This document shows, piece by piece, positions 42,712-52,281 of a stretch of 64,000 nucleotides of DNA. Each line of letters opens with the position of its first letter. Position 1 is the first letter of the stretch. A program made the translations under genes and the position numbers. The notes under the pieces are model-generated. The model searched no databases and was not told the origin of the DNA. It saw nothing but the letters and a program-made list of their open reading frames with translations. Source of the stretch: an uncultured Clostridium sp. (lineage in GTDB: Bacteria; Bacillota; Clostridia; Lachnospirales; Lachnospiraceae); contig UPYT01000011.1 in assembly GCA_900538475.1 (NCBI GenBank), forward strand, positions 1 to 64,000, written 5' to 3'.

Positions 42712-43740
42712 ATGGGGTATGAATTTATTAATAAGCTGCCGACTCCGGCAGAAATAAAAGAACAGTTTCCGCTGCCTGTAGAGTGCGTAGCTGCCAAGGC
42801 TCAGCGGGATGAAGAAGTAAAAAAAGCAATCAGCGGACAGAGTGACAAGTTTCTTGTTATTATCGGTCCCTGCTCTGCTGACAATGAAGATTCCGTTCTG
42901 GATTATACAAGCCGTCTGGTAAAACTTCAGGAGGATACCAAGGATAAGCTGATCCTGATTCCCCGCATCTACACCAACAAGCCCAGAACCACTGGCGACG
43001 GGTATAAGGGTATGCTTCATCAGCCTGATCCGGAAAAACGTCCCAGCATGGCTGACGGTCTTCATGCAATCCGCCACCTTCATATGCGTGTGTTAATGGA
43101 AACCGGTCTTTCCACTGCTGATGAAATGCTGTATCCGGACAATGTCAGCTACCTGGATGACATTATGTCCTATATTGCTGTAGGGGCCCGCTCCGTGGAA
43201 AACCAGCAGCACCGTCTTGTTTCCAGCGGCTGTCATGTTCCGGTAGGCATGAAAAATCCTACCAGCGGCGATTTGTCCGTTATGCTCAATTCCGTTCATG
43301 CTGCCCAGCACGGCCACGAGTTTATTATGCGGGACTGGGAGGTAAAAACAGAAGGCAATCCCTGGACACACACCATCCTGCGGGGTGCTGTCAGCAAACA
43401 TGGCCAGTGCCTGCCCAACTACCACTACGAGGATCTGATGCTGCTTCATCAGCTTTACATGGAACGGAATCTGGTAAATCCGGCCTGCATTGTAGACGCT
43501 AACCACTCCAACTCCAACAAGCAGTACAAGGAGCAGATCCGCATTGTAAAAGAAGTGCTTCACAGCCGCCGCCACTCTGCTGATTTGAATTCCTTTATCA
43601 AGGGCGTTATGATTGAAAGCTATATTGAAGAAGGCAATCAGAAGATAGGGGAACACTGCTACGGAAAATCCATTACAGATCCCTGTCTTGGATGGGAAGA
43701 TTCCGAGCGTCTTATTTACGAGATTGCAGAGGGCGTATAA
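42712..43740 (+). CDS. 3-deoxy-7-phosphoheptulonate synthase (class I, AroF/G/H type)
   Basis: 342 residues from ATG 42712 after AAAGGAGATA; the frame opens at 42667 without a ribosome site. Class I signatures: VIIGPCSADNEDSVLDY, RIYTNKPRTTGDGYKGM, ARSVENQQHRLVSSGCHVPVGMKNPTSGD region and VDANHSNSNKQY. Condenses erythrose-4-phosphate and phosphoenolpyruvate, the first step toward aromatic amino acids. No T-box or attenuator is evident in its leader, which instead contains repeat copy B. Confidence 0.94.
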   Translation: MGYEFINKLPTPAEIKEQFPLPVECVAAKAQRDEEVKKAISGQSDKFLVIIGPCSADNEDSVLDYTSRLVKLQEDTKDKLILIPRIYTNKPRTTGDGYKGMLHQPDPEKRPSMADGLHAIRHLHMRVLMETGLSTADEMLYPDNVSYLDDIMSYIAVGARSVENQQHRLVSSGCHVPVGMKNPTSGDLSVMLNSVHAAQHGHEFIMRDWEVKTEGNPWTHTILRGAVSKHGQCLPNYHYEDLMLLHQLYMERNLVNPACIVDANHSNSNKQYKEQIRIVKEVLHSRRHSADLNSFIKGVMIESYIEEGNQKIGEHCYGKSITDPCLGWEDSERLIYEIAEGV

Positions 43741-43780
43741 ACTTTTTTCGCCTGTGCCAGGACACACGTTCTTATGAAAG

Positions 43781-43847
43781 AAAAAACGAGGGTATCGCTC
43801 CACCATCTCATTTGATGATTTTGCGATACCCTCATTAAATCTTTTTC
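43781..43847. terminator. Bidirectional terminator between DAHP synthase and uxuB
   Basis: GAGGGTATCGC (43788-43798) pairs perfectly with GCGATACCCTC (43823-43833). A T-rich tract follows on the plus strand and six T on the minus strand, serving both convergent genes. Confidence 0.75.
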
Positions 43848-43897
43848 TCGCGAGTTTTTCCGCTGCCCTTAACAGGCTACAGCATATCTTTACTTAT

Positions 43898-45508
43898 TTA
43901 TGCAAGATATTTCTTCAGAGTTGCTCTTACCGCGCCGGTTCCTGCAATCTCTTCCAGGAACATTTCCTCAATCTTCTCACCGATTCCTGCTTCATACAAA
44001 TCAATTCCAAAAATATTTGCATTAGACAGAATGCCCTTCAGCTGTCCCTTGTAGGTTTCCGGATGGCCTACCTCAATGCCCTCCAAAGCCTGTACCAGCT
44101 CCGGAACCATCGGATCTGCAGAGAGTTCAAACTTCTCACCATCATCCTGAACCCCCAGCAGGTAACGACACCAGCCGGCAATTGCCAGCGGAATGGCAGT
44201 CAGCTTCTTTGCATCGCCGTATTTTGCTACATAGGATTTGATGGTTTCGCCGTAGCGGATGCCTACCTTCTGAGAGGTATCGGTTGCAATACGCTGGGGC
44301 GTATCCGGCATAAATGGGTTAGGAATACGGACATTGATTACTTCATCTACAAATGCCTCCGGAGACAGGATTCCCGGATTGGTAACAACCGGCATACCCT
44401 CAACTGGACCAATCTGATGAACCAGCTTATTCAGCTCTTCGTCTTTCATCTCATTGGCAATCAAATCATATCCCAGAACACAGCCATAAACTGCCAGAGC
44501 TGTATGCAGCGGATTCAGACAGGTAGTAACCTTCATACGCTCTACCTTGTTTACAGTATCACGATCTGTCATATAAACGCCTGCCTTTTCCAGAGCCGGA
44601 CGGCCATTGGGGAATTTGTCCTCAATAACCAGGTACTGGGGACCTTCTGCGTTTACAAACGGAGCGATATAGGTTTTCTTGGAGGTAATAACCGGAGCCA
44701 TACCCTCAACCCCTGCCTTTTCCAGCTCTTCACATACAGAATCAGCCGGTCTTGGGGTGATCTTATCAATCATACTCCAGGGGAATGCAACCTGCTTTTC
44801 ATCGCAGAGATAGTCCACAAATTCAGCAGACACGAAGCCCTTCTTCTCCCACTCTTTTGCCATAGTTACGATGGAATTCTGCAGCTTCTCACCATTGTGT
44901 GAGCAGTTATCCATGGAAACAACAGACAGAGGATACTTTCCTGCCTGGAATCTTTCCCAAAGCAGAGCACAGACAACTGCCATCGCAGAGCCTGCCTTAT
45001 CTGGGCCATTATCAATATCAGCCTGAATAAACGGGAAGAAATTGCCTTCTGCATTTTTCAGAGCATATCCCTTCTCGGTAATAGTAAAGGAAATCATCTG
45101 TAAATCCGGATTTACAAAAATCTCTTTCAGGCGGTTCCACTCTTCAGCAACACCAGACTGAGCCTTGATAGCCTCTGTCAGGGAACCCAGAACTGCCTTG
45201 TCGGTGGAGCCATCAGCCTTTAAGGTGACAGCCAGAACCAGATTGTCATAGGGCTTGTAAATCTTGTCTACTACGTCAAAATCAAAGGTCTCCACACAGG
45301 TAATTCCCTTGTCCAGAGCGCCTTCCTCAATCAGCTTATCTGCCAGCCCGCCAATAAAAATACGGAAAATATTTCCTGCGCCAAAATGCACCCATACCGG
45401 AGCTTTTCTCGTATTTTCTGCCAGCTTCTCCACGTCATAAGACGGAAGCTTAATGCCTGCAGCCTGCCATGCTGCCGTATCCTTTAATCCTGCTAATGTC
45501 AGTTTCAT
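43898..45508 (-). CDS. uxuB: Fructuronate reductase / mannitol dehydrogenase-family protein
   Basis: 536 residues from ATG 45508 (AAAGGAAAG upstream). N-terminal Rossmann domain (VWVHFGAGNIFRIFIGG), C-terminal helical domain with the catalytic K-x5-N-x2-H pattern in MKVTTCLNPLHTALAVYG near residue 350. Reduces D-fructuronate to D-mannonate with NADH. Third gene after uxuA and the GntR regulator, so its assignment as UxuB rather than a mannitol or arabinitol enzyme rests partly on context. Confidence 0.88.
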   Translation of the reverse strand: MKLTLAGLKDTAAWQAAGIKLPSYDVEKLAENTRKAPVWVHFGAGNIFRIFIGGLADKLIEEGALDKGITCVETFDFDVVDKIYKPYDNLVLAVTLKADGSTDKAVLGSLTEAIKAQSGVAEEWNRLKEIFVNPDLQMISFTITEKGYALKNAEGNFFPFIQADIDNGPDKAGSAMAVVCALLWERFQAGKYPLSVVSMDNCSHNGEKLQNSIVTMAKEWEKKGFVSAEFVDYLCDEKQVAFPWSMIDKITPRPADSVCEELEKAGVEGMAPVITSKKTYIAPFVNAEGPQYLVIEDKFPNGRPALEKAGVYMTDRDTVNKVERMKVTTCLNPLHTALAVYGCVLGYDLIANEMKDEELNKLVHQIGPVEGMPVVTNPGILSPEAFVDEVINVRIPNPFMPDTPQRIATDTSQKVGIRYGETIKSYVAKYGDAKKLTAIPLAIAGWCRYLLGVQDDGEKFELSADPMVPELVQALEGIEVGHPETYKGQLKGILSNANIFGIDLYEAGIGEKIEEMFLEEIAGTGAVRATLKKYLA

Positions 45509-45573
45509 ATCGTCACACTTTCCTTTTTGGTTTCGTTTACTGGTCACTTTATCAATGTCCGCACAAGACTCCC

Positions 45574-46248
45574 TCACTGAAAGTACTGCGGATACTGCTC
45601 CCGAAGAGCTTTTTCATCAACTTTATAGCGGTTTAAATGCTTTTCCATCAGCTGTCTGGCCGCCTCCTGGTCATGGGCTGCCACTGCTTCACAGATATTT
45701 CTGTGATCGCTCATCCACAGATGCTCCTTCACTGCCGTAACAGCCAGACTGCGAACCCGGTCAAAATGAACCGTAATGCTCTGCATCATCTCATAAGCCT
45801 GCATCCGTCCTGCAATCTGAAACAGCAGGCGATGGAATTCATCATCCATTTCCAGAAGCCTCTCTGAAGAGCCATGCTGATAATAAAACTCCTGAAGAGC
45901 AACACTCTCCTTCAGCTGCTCTAGCTGCTCCTGTGTCGCCCGTTCACAGGCAAGCTGCACCACTGCTACCTCCAGTACACTGCGGACAAACTGCGCCTCC
46001 TCTACCAGATTGTAGTCAATTGGCGCTACCACACTGCCTCGCTGGGGGTATATCTCAACAATTTTAACCTTTGCCAAATCCAGCAGGGCTTCCCGGACCG
46101 GCGTCCGGGACAGATTCATCCAGGATGCCAGTTCCCGGTCGCTGATAACAGCTCCCGGTTCAAGTTCCAGAGAAATAATCTTGTCCCGAATCACCCGTTT
46201 TGCGTAATCACGTCCTCTTTCGTGGGGATATCGTTCTGTCAGCACCAT
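45574..46248 (-). CDS. GntR-family (FadR/FCD subfamily) transcriptional regulator
   Basis: 224 residues. Winged helix-turn-helix ISDRELASWMNLSRTPVREALLDL and an all-helical FCD effector domain with metal/ligand histidines (DDEFHRLLF; DHRNICEAVAAHD; LMEKHLNRYK). Sits between uxuA and uxuB on the same strand, so it very probably senses a hexuronate or its product and controls this operon; the 14-bp palindrome at 47526-47539 is the obvious operator. Confidence 0.9.
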   Translation of the reverse strand: MVLTERYPHERGRDYAKRVIRDKIISLELEPGAVISDRELASWMNLSRTPVREALLDLAKVKIVEIYPQRGSVVAPIDYNLVEEAQFVRSVLEVAVVQLACERATQEQLEQLKESVALQEFYYQHGSSERLLEMDDEFHRLLFQIAGRMQAYEMMQSITVHFDRVRSLAVTAVKEHLWMSDHRNICEAVAAHDQEAARQLMEKHLNRYKVDEKALREQYPQYFQ

Positions 46249-46329
46249 GGTATCTACTCCCCCTTATTCTGTCCTGCGAAAAGCCGAAGAATCCTTTCCC
46301 TTCCGGTTTTCTTCAGCCTGAAAAATGAC

Positions 46330-47412
46330 TTATTTGTTTGTCATTTTATCAATGGCTTCCCACAGACCATTTAAGTATACAGCTCCCAGAGCTCGGTCAT
46401 ACAGGCCATATCCCGGACGGCCAACCTCATCCCAGATCATTCTTCCGTGATCCGGACGAACATATACATCGTGAGGACAGGTATCGTAAACAGCCTTTAC
46501 AATCTCAAACAGATCCAGATCACCAGCAGAAGACAGATGAGCTGCCTCACGGAACTTATGGTGTCCCAGATATTTTACATTGCGGATATGGAGGCAGGCA
46601 ATCCGATCCATCTCGCCAAAGTGACGGATAATAGCCGGAATATCATTGTCCGGATTAGAGCCCAGAGAACCGGTACACAGGCACAGTGCATTTGCCGGTG
46701 AATCATGAAGAGCAACAATCTTGTCAAAATCTTCCTGGCTGTGAGAAATACGCGGCAGTCCGAAAATTGGCCATGCCGGATCATCCGGATGAACAGCCAT
46801 CTTTACGCCAACCTCTTCACATACCGGAATTACTGCATCCAGGAAATACTTGTAGTTCTCACGCAGCTTGTCCGGAGTAATGCTCTCGTATCTCTTTAAA
46901 GTAGTCTCCAGCTCAGCCAGACGCTCCGGCTCCCATCCCGGCAGGGTAAATCCGTTGCAGTTTTCGATGGTATTCTTTACCAGATCTACCGGAGTCATAT
47001 CGCCTAATTCCTTCTCATCGAAATACAGGCTGTTGGATCCGTCCTCCGGAATCTCTCTGGCCAGGTCAGTACGCAGCCAGTCAAATACTGGCATAAAGTT
47101 GTATACAATAACCTTGATACCGTATTTTGCCAGATTGCGGATTGTGGTAATGTAGTTTGCAATATACTCGTCACGAGTAGGAAGACCCATCTTAATGTCC
47201 TCGTGCACGTTAACACTCTCAATAACCTCACACTCCAGACCTGCTGCATGAACCTCGTCTACATAAGCCTTGATCTCTTCCTCGGTCCAAACCTCTCCGG
47301 CTGCCTTGTAATCCAGAACGCCCATCAGACCGCTCATACCCGGGATCTGGCGAATCTGCTTTAAGGTAATGGAATCACTGTCAGAACCATACCAGCGGAA
47401 TGTCATTTTCAT
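46330..47412 (-). CDS. uxuA: Mannonate dehydratase
   Basis: 360 residues from ATG 47412 after AAGGAGG; the upstream part of the frame is not family-like. TIM-barrel UxuA signatures: [39 protein letters not shown] with metal-binding His, [16 protein letters not shown] and [13 protein letters not shown]. Converts D-mannonate to 2-keto-3-deoxygluconate, which KdgK (54448) phosphorylates. First gene of the uxuA-gntR-uxuB operon. Confidence 0.96.
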   Translation of the reverse strand: MKMTFRWYGSDSDSITLKQIRQIPGMSGLMGVLDYKAAGEVWTEEEIKAYVDEVHAAGLECEVIESVNVHEDIKMGLPTRDEYIANYITTIRNLAKYGIKVIVYNFMPVFDWLRTDLAREIPEDGSNSLYFDEKELGDMTPVDLVKNTIENCNGFTLPGWEPERLAELETTLKRYESITPDKLRENYKYFLDAVIPVCEEVGVKMAVHPDDPAWPIFGLPRISHSQEDFDKIVALHDSPANALCLCTGSLGSNPDNDIPAIIRHFGEMDRIACLHIRNVKYLGHHKFREAAHLSSAGDLDLFEIVKAVYDTCPHDVYVRPDHGRMIWDEVGRPGYGLYDRALGAVYLNGLWEAIDKMTNK

Positions 47413-47497
47413 ATTGCATGTCCTCCTTAAAATAAAATTAAAATATAGTTTTCCTGTTTGCGCTCCGGTCATACACCGAAAGCCTGCTGCTGATCTG

Positions 47498-47526
47498 ATT
47501 ATATCACCATTTTTTCTATTGGTCAA
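47498..47526 (-). promoter_or_regulatory. uxuA operon promoter
   Basis: Minus strand: -35 TTGACC (47521-47526), 17-bp spacer, -10 TATAAT (47498-47503). Expected start near 47490, giving a leader of about 78 nt. Confidence 0.75.
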
Positions 47527-47539
47527 CTAATATATTAGT
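47526..47539. promoter_or_regulatory. Candidate GntR operator at the uxuA promoter
   Basis: ACTAATATATTAGT is a perfect 14-bp palindrome abutting the -35 box. Position and symmetry suit the GntR/FCD dimer encoded inside the operon; an adjoining TTGGTCAACTAA half-palindrome overlaps the -35 itself. Confidence 0.55.
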
Positions 47540-47720
47540 ATTTTATCGGAAGTTTGCACGATATTTTTTCTAAAAAACCTCTGTCTTTCCCTGTTTTGTC
47601 GTAATACACGCTTTCTATACAGGCAACAGCAAAAATAAGAACATATTCCTGTCATGTAGCTTCCTGCCAGAGGTCTTGTGATTTTACAAATTTTGCGATA
47701 TGATATAGTTTAAAGTTTCC

Positions 47721-47759
47721 ACAACTGTTCAGGAAACAACCGCTGACCTGAACGATTGT
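47721..47759 (+). repeat. Short degenerate copy of the palindromic repeat (39 bp)
   Basis: ACAACTGTTCAGG and CCTGAACGATTGT form inverted ends around 13 bases. Flanks AAGTTTCC and AGGTTTTT agree at 5 of 8 with only transitions between them, so it looks like an old copy. It ends 28 bp before the YcxB-like start codon. Confidence 0.55.
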
Positions 47760-47787
47760 AGGTTTTTCAAGAAAAGAGGATATTTTT

Positions 47788-48342
47788 ATGAGACCTGATA
47801 CCATTGTTACTTCTTCCAGAATTGACAAATCTATTTTCTGCCATTTTGCCATATTTGATTCTATGGTATTCCGCAAACATTTCCGTTCCCCTGCCATTTT
47901 TGCAGGCATTATGGGTGTTTTCGCCTGCATTTGCTACACCCAGATCGGAAAAGCAGAGCAGGCCGCTCTTTTGGGAAATGTGCTCCTGGCCATAGGCCTG
48001 ATTCTTCCAGCTGTATATTTCGGACATTTTTACATGGATCTTCAGGCTCAGTCTAAGAAGCTCAAGCTGGAGACCCCCAAACATGTCTATACTATATCCA
48101 TGACAACAGCGCCGGACGGCATCACCATTGTAACCCCTTCCGGTGAGGGCGGAACCCTTCGCCTCCGGTGGAAAAATATTTATCAGGTATACCGGGTAAA
48201 AGACTGTATCTATTTTTACATTTCTGCCCGTCAGGCATTCCTTCTTCCTGAGGGACAGAGTAATGTGGAGACCGACGAGCTGTGGACATTTCTGGGAGAA
48301 ATGCTTCCGGCTGAAAAGGTTATTGATCGAAGAAAGCATTAA
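47788..48342 (+). CDS. YcxB-like two-helix membrane protein
   Basis: 184 residues. Two hydrophobic segments (about 35-53 and 58-77) followed by a cytoplasmic beta-rich domain ending IYQVYRVKDCIYFYISARQAFLLP, the pattern of the YcxB-like C-terminal domain. Function of the family is unknown. ATG follows AAGAGGATATTTTT. Single-gene unit with its terminator overlapping the stop codon. Confidence 0.8.
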   Translation: MRPDTIVTSSRIDKSIFCHFAIFDSMVFRKHFRSPAIFAGIMGVFACICYTQIGKAEQAALLGNVLLAIGLILPAVYFGHFYMDLQAQSKKLKLETPKHVYTISMTTAPDGITIVTPSGEGGTLRLRWKNIYQVYRVKDCIYFYISARQAFLLPEGQSNVETDELWTFLGEMLPAEKVIDRRKH

Positions 48343-48405
48343 GATAAAGGAGCGCTGCAAAACAGGTGATTACTCACCTATGAAGCAGCGCTCCTTTATC
48401 TTTTC
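48341..48405 (+). terminator. Long nested terminator hairpin after the YcxB-like gene
   Basis: An 18-bp perfect outer stem (48341-48358 with 48385-48402) whose first bases include the TAA stop; an inner AGGTGA/TCACCT hairpin sits in the loop. TTTTCT follows. The symmetric A/T ends let it act on the convergent DUF1576 side as well. Confidence 0.75.
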
Positions 48406-48409
48406 TATT

Positions 48410-48435
48410 GTAGCTGTTCAGGATGGGGGCATTAC
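48410..48435 (+). repeat. Possible fragment of the palindromic repeat
   Basis: GTAGCTGTTCAGGATGGGGG resembles the left end of the element (GTAACTGTTCAGGACGGGGC); an ATTAC at 48431-48435 could be a decayed right end. Flanking octamers match poorly (4 of 8), so this is tentative. Confidence 0.4.
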
Positions 48436-48450
48436 TAATTATCATTCTTC

Positions 48451-49731
48451 CTACAGCGACAGTCCTCCTCTCGCCCTCGCTCTTCGGTCCATTACAGACT
48501 GAATAACAGGAACCAGGAAAATTGCCACAATTCCTCCTGCAAATCCATTGTTATACAGGTTCATTCCACCGTAAACAATGCCCACATTCAGCGCTACAGA
48601 AGAGTGAAGGAAGCCTGCGAGAACTCCCGCAAGGATACCGAACTCCCCGGCAATCGGCGCCAGTGTTGTTGAAAGGAGCAGAGCCAGCTGTGCAGACGGA
48701 TCCGTAATGGACCAGTTTTTCGCCACGCTGGCCAGGCACACGCCTGCCATAACCGGAAGAATATTTCTCAGATGCTTTCCTGTAGCGCTAAAGCCTACAA
48801 CCGTAAAAATACTGCCTATGGTTGGGCCGTTCAGCTCGCCGCCTAAAGCCACCAGAATAATCATGGATGCCAGGCCGTTGACTCCCATATTGATCAGAGT
48901 CGCACTTCCGCCCTCTGTCTTATAATAGTCCGTTCCGCCCAGGCCATAGCATTTTAAAATATTCCTGTATCCCCGCACAGCCTCCTTTTTTCCGGAAAGA
49001 ACGCCGTAGAGAATCATTCCTCCAAAAAGTACGAAGAGCAGCGCCAGAAACATGCCATTATTTCCTTCAGACCAGATCAGCCTGGACTCAATGGTAATGC
49101 CAAAGGATTTAAACATAGAAACAATTACCGTGGCGATAATGCCTCCCGCAAACCCCACATTATAAAGAGAATATCCCTTGTGAGAATAATGAACATGGGT
49201 ACACAAAGGCGGAAGTACAAAGCCGATTACCGTACCAGTAAGAATACAAAGCCCCATTCTCACCGGAATCGGCAGCTCCCACATCTGCATGACCTGTGTA
49301 ATAATCGGGGAAAGGCTTGTCCCATAATATCCAATATAAATATACCGGGACACTGAGGTTCTGTGATACCGGGCATAAAGAAATACACCCAGCATAATCG
49401 CCCAGATATTCAGAAGATTTTTTCCGAACAGAGAAAATCCGAACATCAGACAGGCAGAGGTGATGGTATGTCCGTCAAAATCCATCCCCAGCCCGTATAC
49501 AATTCCAATACTTACTAACGTCAGGATGCCGGCATTGACAAATGCAGCTCCTACTCCTCCAATAATAAAATAGTCTGTAATCAGAAAATCCGGTTCCCGG
49601 ATAATCGTAAAGATTCCCTGCAGAATCTCTCCTGGAGACTGCAGGAAAAATCCCACCAGGATAAAATATGCCGGAACAAGCGCCAGAAACAGAAACTGTC
49701 TGTCCCTCGACCGCGGCTTTTTTATATTCAT
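48451..49731 (-). CDS. DUF1576 family multi-pass membrane protein (paralogue 2)
   Basis: 426 residues, about 12 hydrophobic segments; shorter than paralogue 1 mainly at the C-terminus. The internal duplication is clearer here: DYFIIGGVGAAFVNAGIL and GMDFDGHTI...GFSLFGKNLLNI in the first half correspond to DYYKTEGGSATLINMGVN and GGELNGPTI...GFSATGKHLRNILP in the second. HKGYSLYNVGFAGGI is likewise matched by YGGMNLYNNGFAGGI. Probably a transporter; substrate unknown. Follows uppP on the same strand. Confidence 0.85.
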   Translation of the reverse strand: MNIKKPRSRDRQFLFLALVPAYFILVGFFLQSPGEILQGIFTIIREPDFLITDYFIIGGVGAAFVNAGILTLVSIGIVYGLGMDFDGHTITSACLMFGFSLFGKNLLNIWAIMLGVFLYARYHRTSVSRYIYIGYYGTSLSPIITQVMQMWELPIPVRMGLCILTGTVIGFVLPPLCTHVHYSHKGYSLYNVGFAGGIIATVIVSMFKSFGITIESRLIWSEGNNGMFLALLFVLFGGMILYGVLSGKKEAVRGYRNILKCYGLGGTDYYKTEGGSATLINMGVNGLASMIILVALGGELNGPTIGSIFTVVGFSATGKHLRNILPVMAGVCLASVAKNWSITDPSAQLALLLSTTLAPIAGEFGILAGVLAGFLHSSVALNVGIVYGGMNLYNNGFAGGIVAIFLVPVIQSVMDRRARARGGLSL

Positions 49732-49787
49732 CAGCTGTCCTTTCTGTTATCTGCCCGTTTTCCGGGCTGCTTTTTTCAGTTACAAGG

Positions 49788-49822
49788 GTTCCGAACGGCA
49801 GGGCATTTCTGCCGTCCGGAAC
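49788..49822. repeat. Inverted repeat between uppP and DUF1576 paralogue 2
   Basis: GTTCCGAACGGCAG and CTGCCGTCCGGAAC (13 of 14 complementary) with a 7-nt loop. No T-tract on the minus strand. It faintly resembles the ends of the palindromic repeat (GAACGG/CCGTCC) but lacks GTAA termini. Confidence 0.45.
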
Positions 49823-49867
49823 TGTTGTTTTCTTTGAATCACAAGGGCATCTGTCCCGCAGAATTTA

Positions 49868-50701
49868 CTATTTCATCAATCCCACAGCTGTAAAATATGC
49901 CAGAACAATCACACCAAGAACGATCCGGTAATATCCGAAAAGCTTAAAGTTATTTCTCCTGATATATCCCATCAAAAACTTAATGGAATAAACAGACACA
50001 AGAAATGCTACTACCATACCGAAAAACAGATAGAAAATCTCTACTCCGCTGAAATCAAACCCAAATTTCAGGATTTTCAGAAGGCTTGCGCCAAACATCA
50101 CAGGAATGCCCAGGAAGAAAGAAAACTCCGCCGCCACCCCCCGAGAACAGCCCAGAATCATAGCGCCAAGAATCGTTGCCCCGGAACGGGAGGTTCCAGG
50201 AATCAGAGAAAGTACCTGAAACAGTCCGATATAAAGCGCAGTCTGATAGGTCATCTGTGCGGTTCGCTGAATAGGAAATTCTGTGTACTGGTTTCTGTTT
50301 TCCAATACAATAAACAAAACTCCGTACAGCACCAGCATAGCCGCTACCACATAAGCATTGTACAAATGGGCATCCAGCCAGTCATCCAGCAAAAGTCCAA
50401 ACACTGCTGCCGGAAGACAGGCCACTGCAATCTTAATCCAGAGATGGACCGTGGCTATCTTCTGTCCCTGAGTTTTCCCTCTGTCAAAGGGATTCAGCCT
50501 GTGGAAATACAAAACCACAACTGCCAGAATAGCCCCCAATTGAATTACAACGCGAAACATTTTCATAAATTCTTCTGTGACATGAAGCTGGATAATCTCA
50601 TCCACAAGAATCATGTGTCCTGTGCTGCTGATGGGAAGCCATTCCGTAAAGCCCTCCACGATTCCAAGCACCAGAACCTTTAAAATCTCAATAAAATCCA
50701 T
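49868..50701 (-). CDS. uppP: Undecaprenyl-diphosphatase
   Basis: 277 residues from ATG 50701 (AAAGGAGAATAAGCTC upstream). Seven to eight membrane helices; catalytic motifs [18 protein letters not shown] near the N-terminus and [16 protein letters not shown] in the middle. Recycles undecaprenyl pyrophosphate for cell-wall synthesis; some homologues confer bacitracin tolerance. Starts 4 bp after the ung stop. Confidence 0.95.
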   Translation of the reverse strand: MDFIEILKVLVLGIVEGFTEWLPISSTGHMILVDEIIQLHVTEEFMKMFRVVIQLGAILAVVVLYFHRLNPFDRGKTQGQKIATVHLWIKIAVACLPAAVFGLLLDDWLDAHLYNAYVVAAMLVLYGVLFIVLENRNQYTEFPIQRTAQMTYQTALYIGLFQVLSLIPGTSRSGATILGAMILGCSRGVAAEFSFFLGIPVMFGASLLKILKFGFDFSGVEIFYLFFGMVVAFLVSVYSIKFLMGYIRRNNFKLFGYYRIVLGVIVLAYFTAVGLMK

Positions 50702-50705
50702 GAGC

Positions 50706-51389
50706 TTATTCTCCTTTTCTATTTTCAATCTGCCAGTCAATCGGTGTCAGTCCGTTCTTTTCCAGATATGCATTTGTCTGCGAAAACGGTCTGCTGCCAA
50801 AAAATCCCCGATAGGCAGACAGGGGACTGGGATGAGGTGCCTCCAGAATCAAATGTCTGGGATTCGTCAACATCACCTTTTTCGTCTGAGCCGGTCTTCC
50901 CCACAAAATAAATACCATAGGGCGATCCTGGTCATTTAAAATCCGGATAGCTGCATCCGTAAATTCCTCCCAGCCGATTCCCCTGTGGGAATTGGCCGCA
51001 TGAGCCCGCACCGTCAGTACCGTATTCAAAAGCATCACTCCCTGTTTTGCCCATTTTACCAGATATCCGTTGTCCGGTATGTAGCAGCCCAGATCATCGT
51101 GAAGCTCCTGATAAATATTCACCAGTGACGGCGGAATCTCCACATCAGGCTTTACAGAAAAACAAAGTCCATGAGCCTGACCTACATTGTGATAGGGATC
51201 CTGCCCAAGAATCACAACCTTTACCTGAGACAGAGGTGTAAATTCAAAGGCATTAAAAATATCATTGGCATCGGGAAAAATCTGCCTTGTTTCATATTCC
51301 CGCTTCACGGTATCATACAGTTTTTTGTAATATGGCTTCTTAAATTCTACGCTCAAGGGCTCCAGCCAGTCATTTGCAATGGCTCCCAT
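50706..51389 (-). CDS. ung: Uracil-DNA glycosylase (family 1)
   Basis: 227 residues. Catalytic-water motif [18 protein letters not shown], uracil-recognition Phe/Asn region, and [21 protein letters not shown] carrying the DNA-intercalation loop. Removes uracil from DNA. ATG follows AAAAGGAGAG. Probably cotranscribed with uppP. Confidence 0.96.
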   Translation of the reverse strand: MGAIANDWLEPLSVEFKKPYYKKLYDTVKREYETRQIFPDANDIFNAFEFTPLSQVKVVILGQDPYHNVGQAHGLCFSVKPDVEIPPSLVNIYQELHDDLGCYIPDNGYLVKWAKQGVMLLNTVLTVRAHAANSHRGIGWEEFTDAAIRILNDQDRPMVFILWGRPAQTKKVMLTNPRHLILEAPHPSPLSAYRGFFGSRPFSQTNAYLEKNGLTPIDWQIENRKGE

Positions 51390-51494
51390 CTTTCTCTCCT
51401 TTTCTTCTTATCACTTATCAGTATCCTTCTATGTAACCATTCCGGACAGTCATAATTATCATGCTTTCCTGCATTGTTTTGAAGTCCCACGGAC

Positions 51495-52256
51495 TTACAG
51501 ACGCATCGGAAGCCCCCGCTCCCGAAGATAGCGCTTCAACTCCCGAATCTCCAGCTCCTTATAGTGGAACAGAGAAGCCGCCAGAGCTGCATCTGCACCG
51601 CCAACTGTAAGGGCATCGTAAAAATGCTCCTTTGTGCCTGCGCCGCCGGAGGCAATAACAGGAACGGAAACATTGGCGGCAACCAGAGCTGTCAGCTCAT
51701 TATCATACCCTGCCTTTGTGCCGTCACAATCCATGCTGGTTAAAAGAATCTCTCCCGCGCCCATATGATCAGCTTTCATGGCCCATTCCACTGCATCCAG
51801 TCCCGTATCGATTCTTCCTCCGTTTTTATACACATTCCATCCAGATCCGTCTTCCCGTCTTCTGGCATCAATCGCTACCACCACACACTGACGGCCGAAC
51901 TTGTCTGCCGCATCTGATATCAGCTCCGGCGTATTAATAGCCGAGGAATTAATGGAAATCTTGTCAGCGCCCCCTCGCAGAAGCCGCCTGAAATCCTCCA
52001 CTGTGCGGATTCCTCCGCCTACTGTAAAGGGTATAAATACGGTTTCCGCCACCCGGCGAACCATATCCACTACGGTTTCCCTGGCATCTGAGGATGCCGT
52101 GATATCCAGAAATACCAGCTCATCCGCACCGGCTCTGTCATAAGCCGCTGCAATCTCCACCGGATCTCCTGCATCCCGCAAATTCACAAAATTGACTCCC
52201 TTAACCACTCTCCCGCCATGAACATCCAGACAGGGAATAATCCTTTTCGTAAACAT
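51495..52256 (-). CDS. hisF: Imidazole glycerol phosphate synthase cyclase subunit
   Basis: 253 residues, beta/alpha barrel. [20 protein letters not shown] with catalytic Asp, [14 protein letters not shown] and [14 protein letters not shown] with the second Asp, [13 protein letters not shown] at the C-terminal phosphate site. Works with HisH to make IGP and AICAR. Follows hisH by 25 bp; no other his genes are in the window. Confidence 0.96.
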   Translation of the reverse strand: MFTKRIIPCLDVHGGRVVKGVNFVNLRDAGDPVEIAAAYDRAGADELVFLDITASSDARETVVDMVRRVAETVFIPFTVGGGIRTVEDFRRLLRGGADKISINSSAINTPELISDAADKFGRQCVVVAIDARRREDGSGWNVYKNGGRIDTGLDAVEWAMKADHMGAGEILLTSMDCDGTKAGYDNELTALVAANVSVPVIASGGAGTKEHFYDALTVGGADAALAASLFHYKELEIRELKRYLRERGLPMRL

Positions 52257-52281
52257 ATGCCCATCCTCTCTTCCTTATCCG

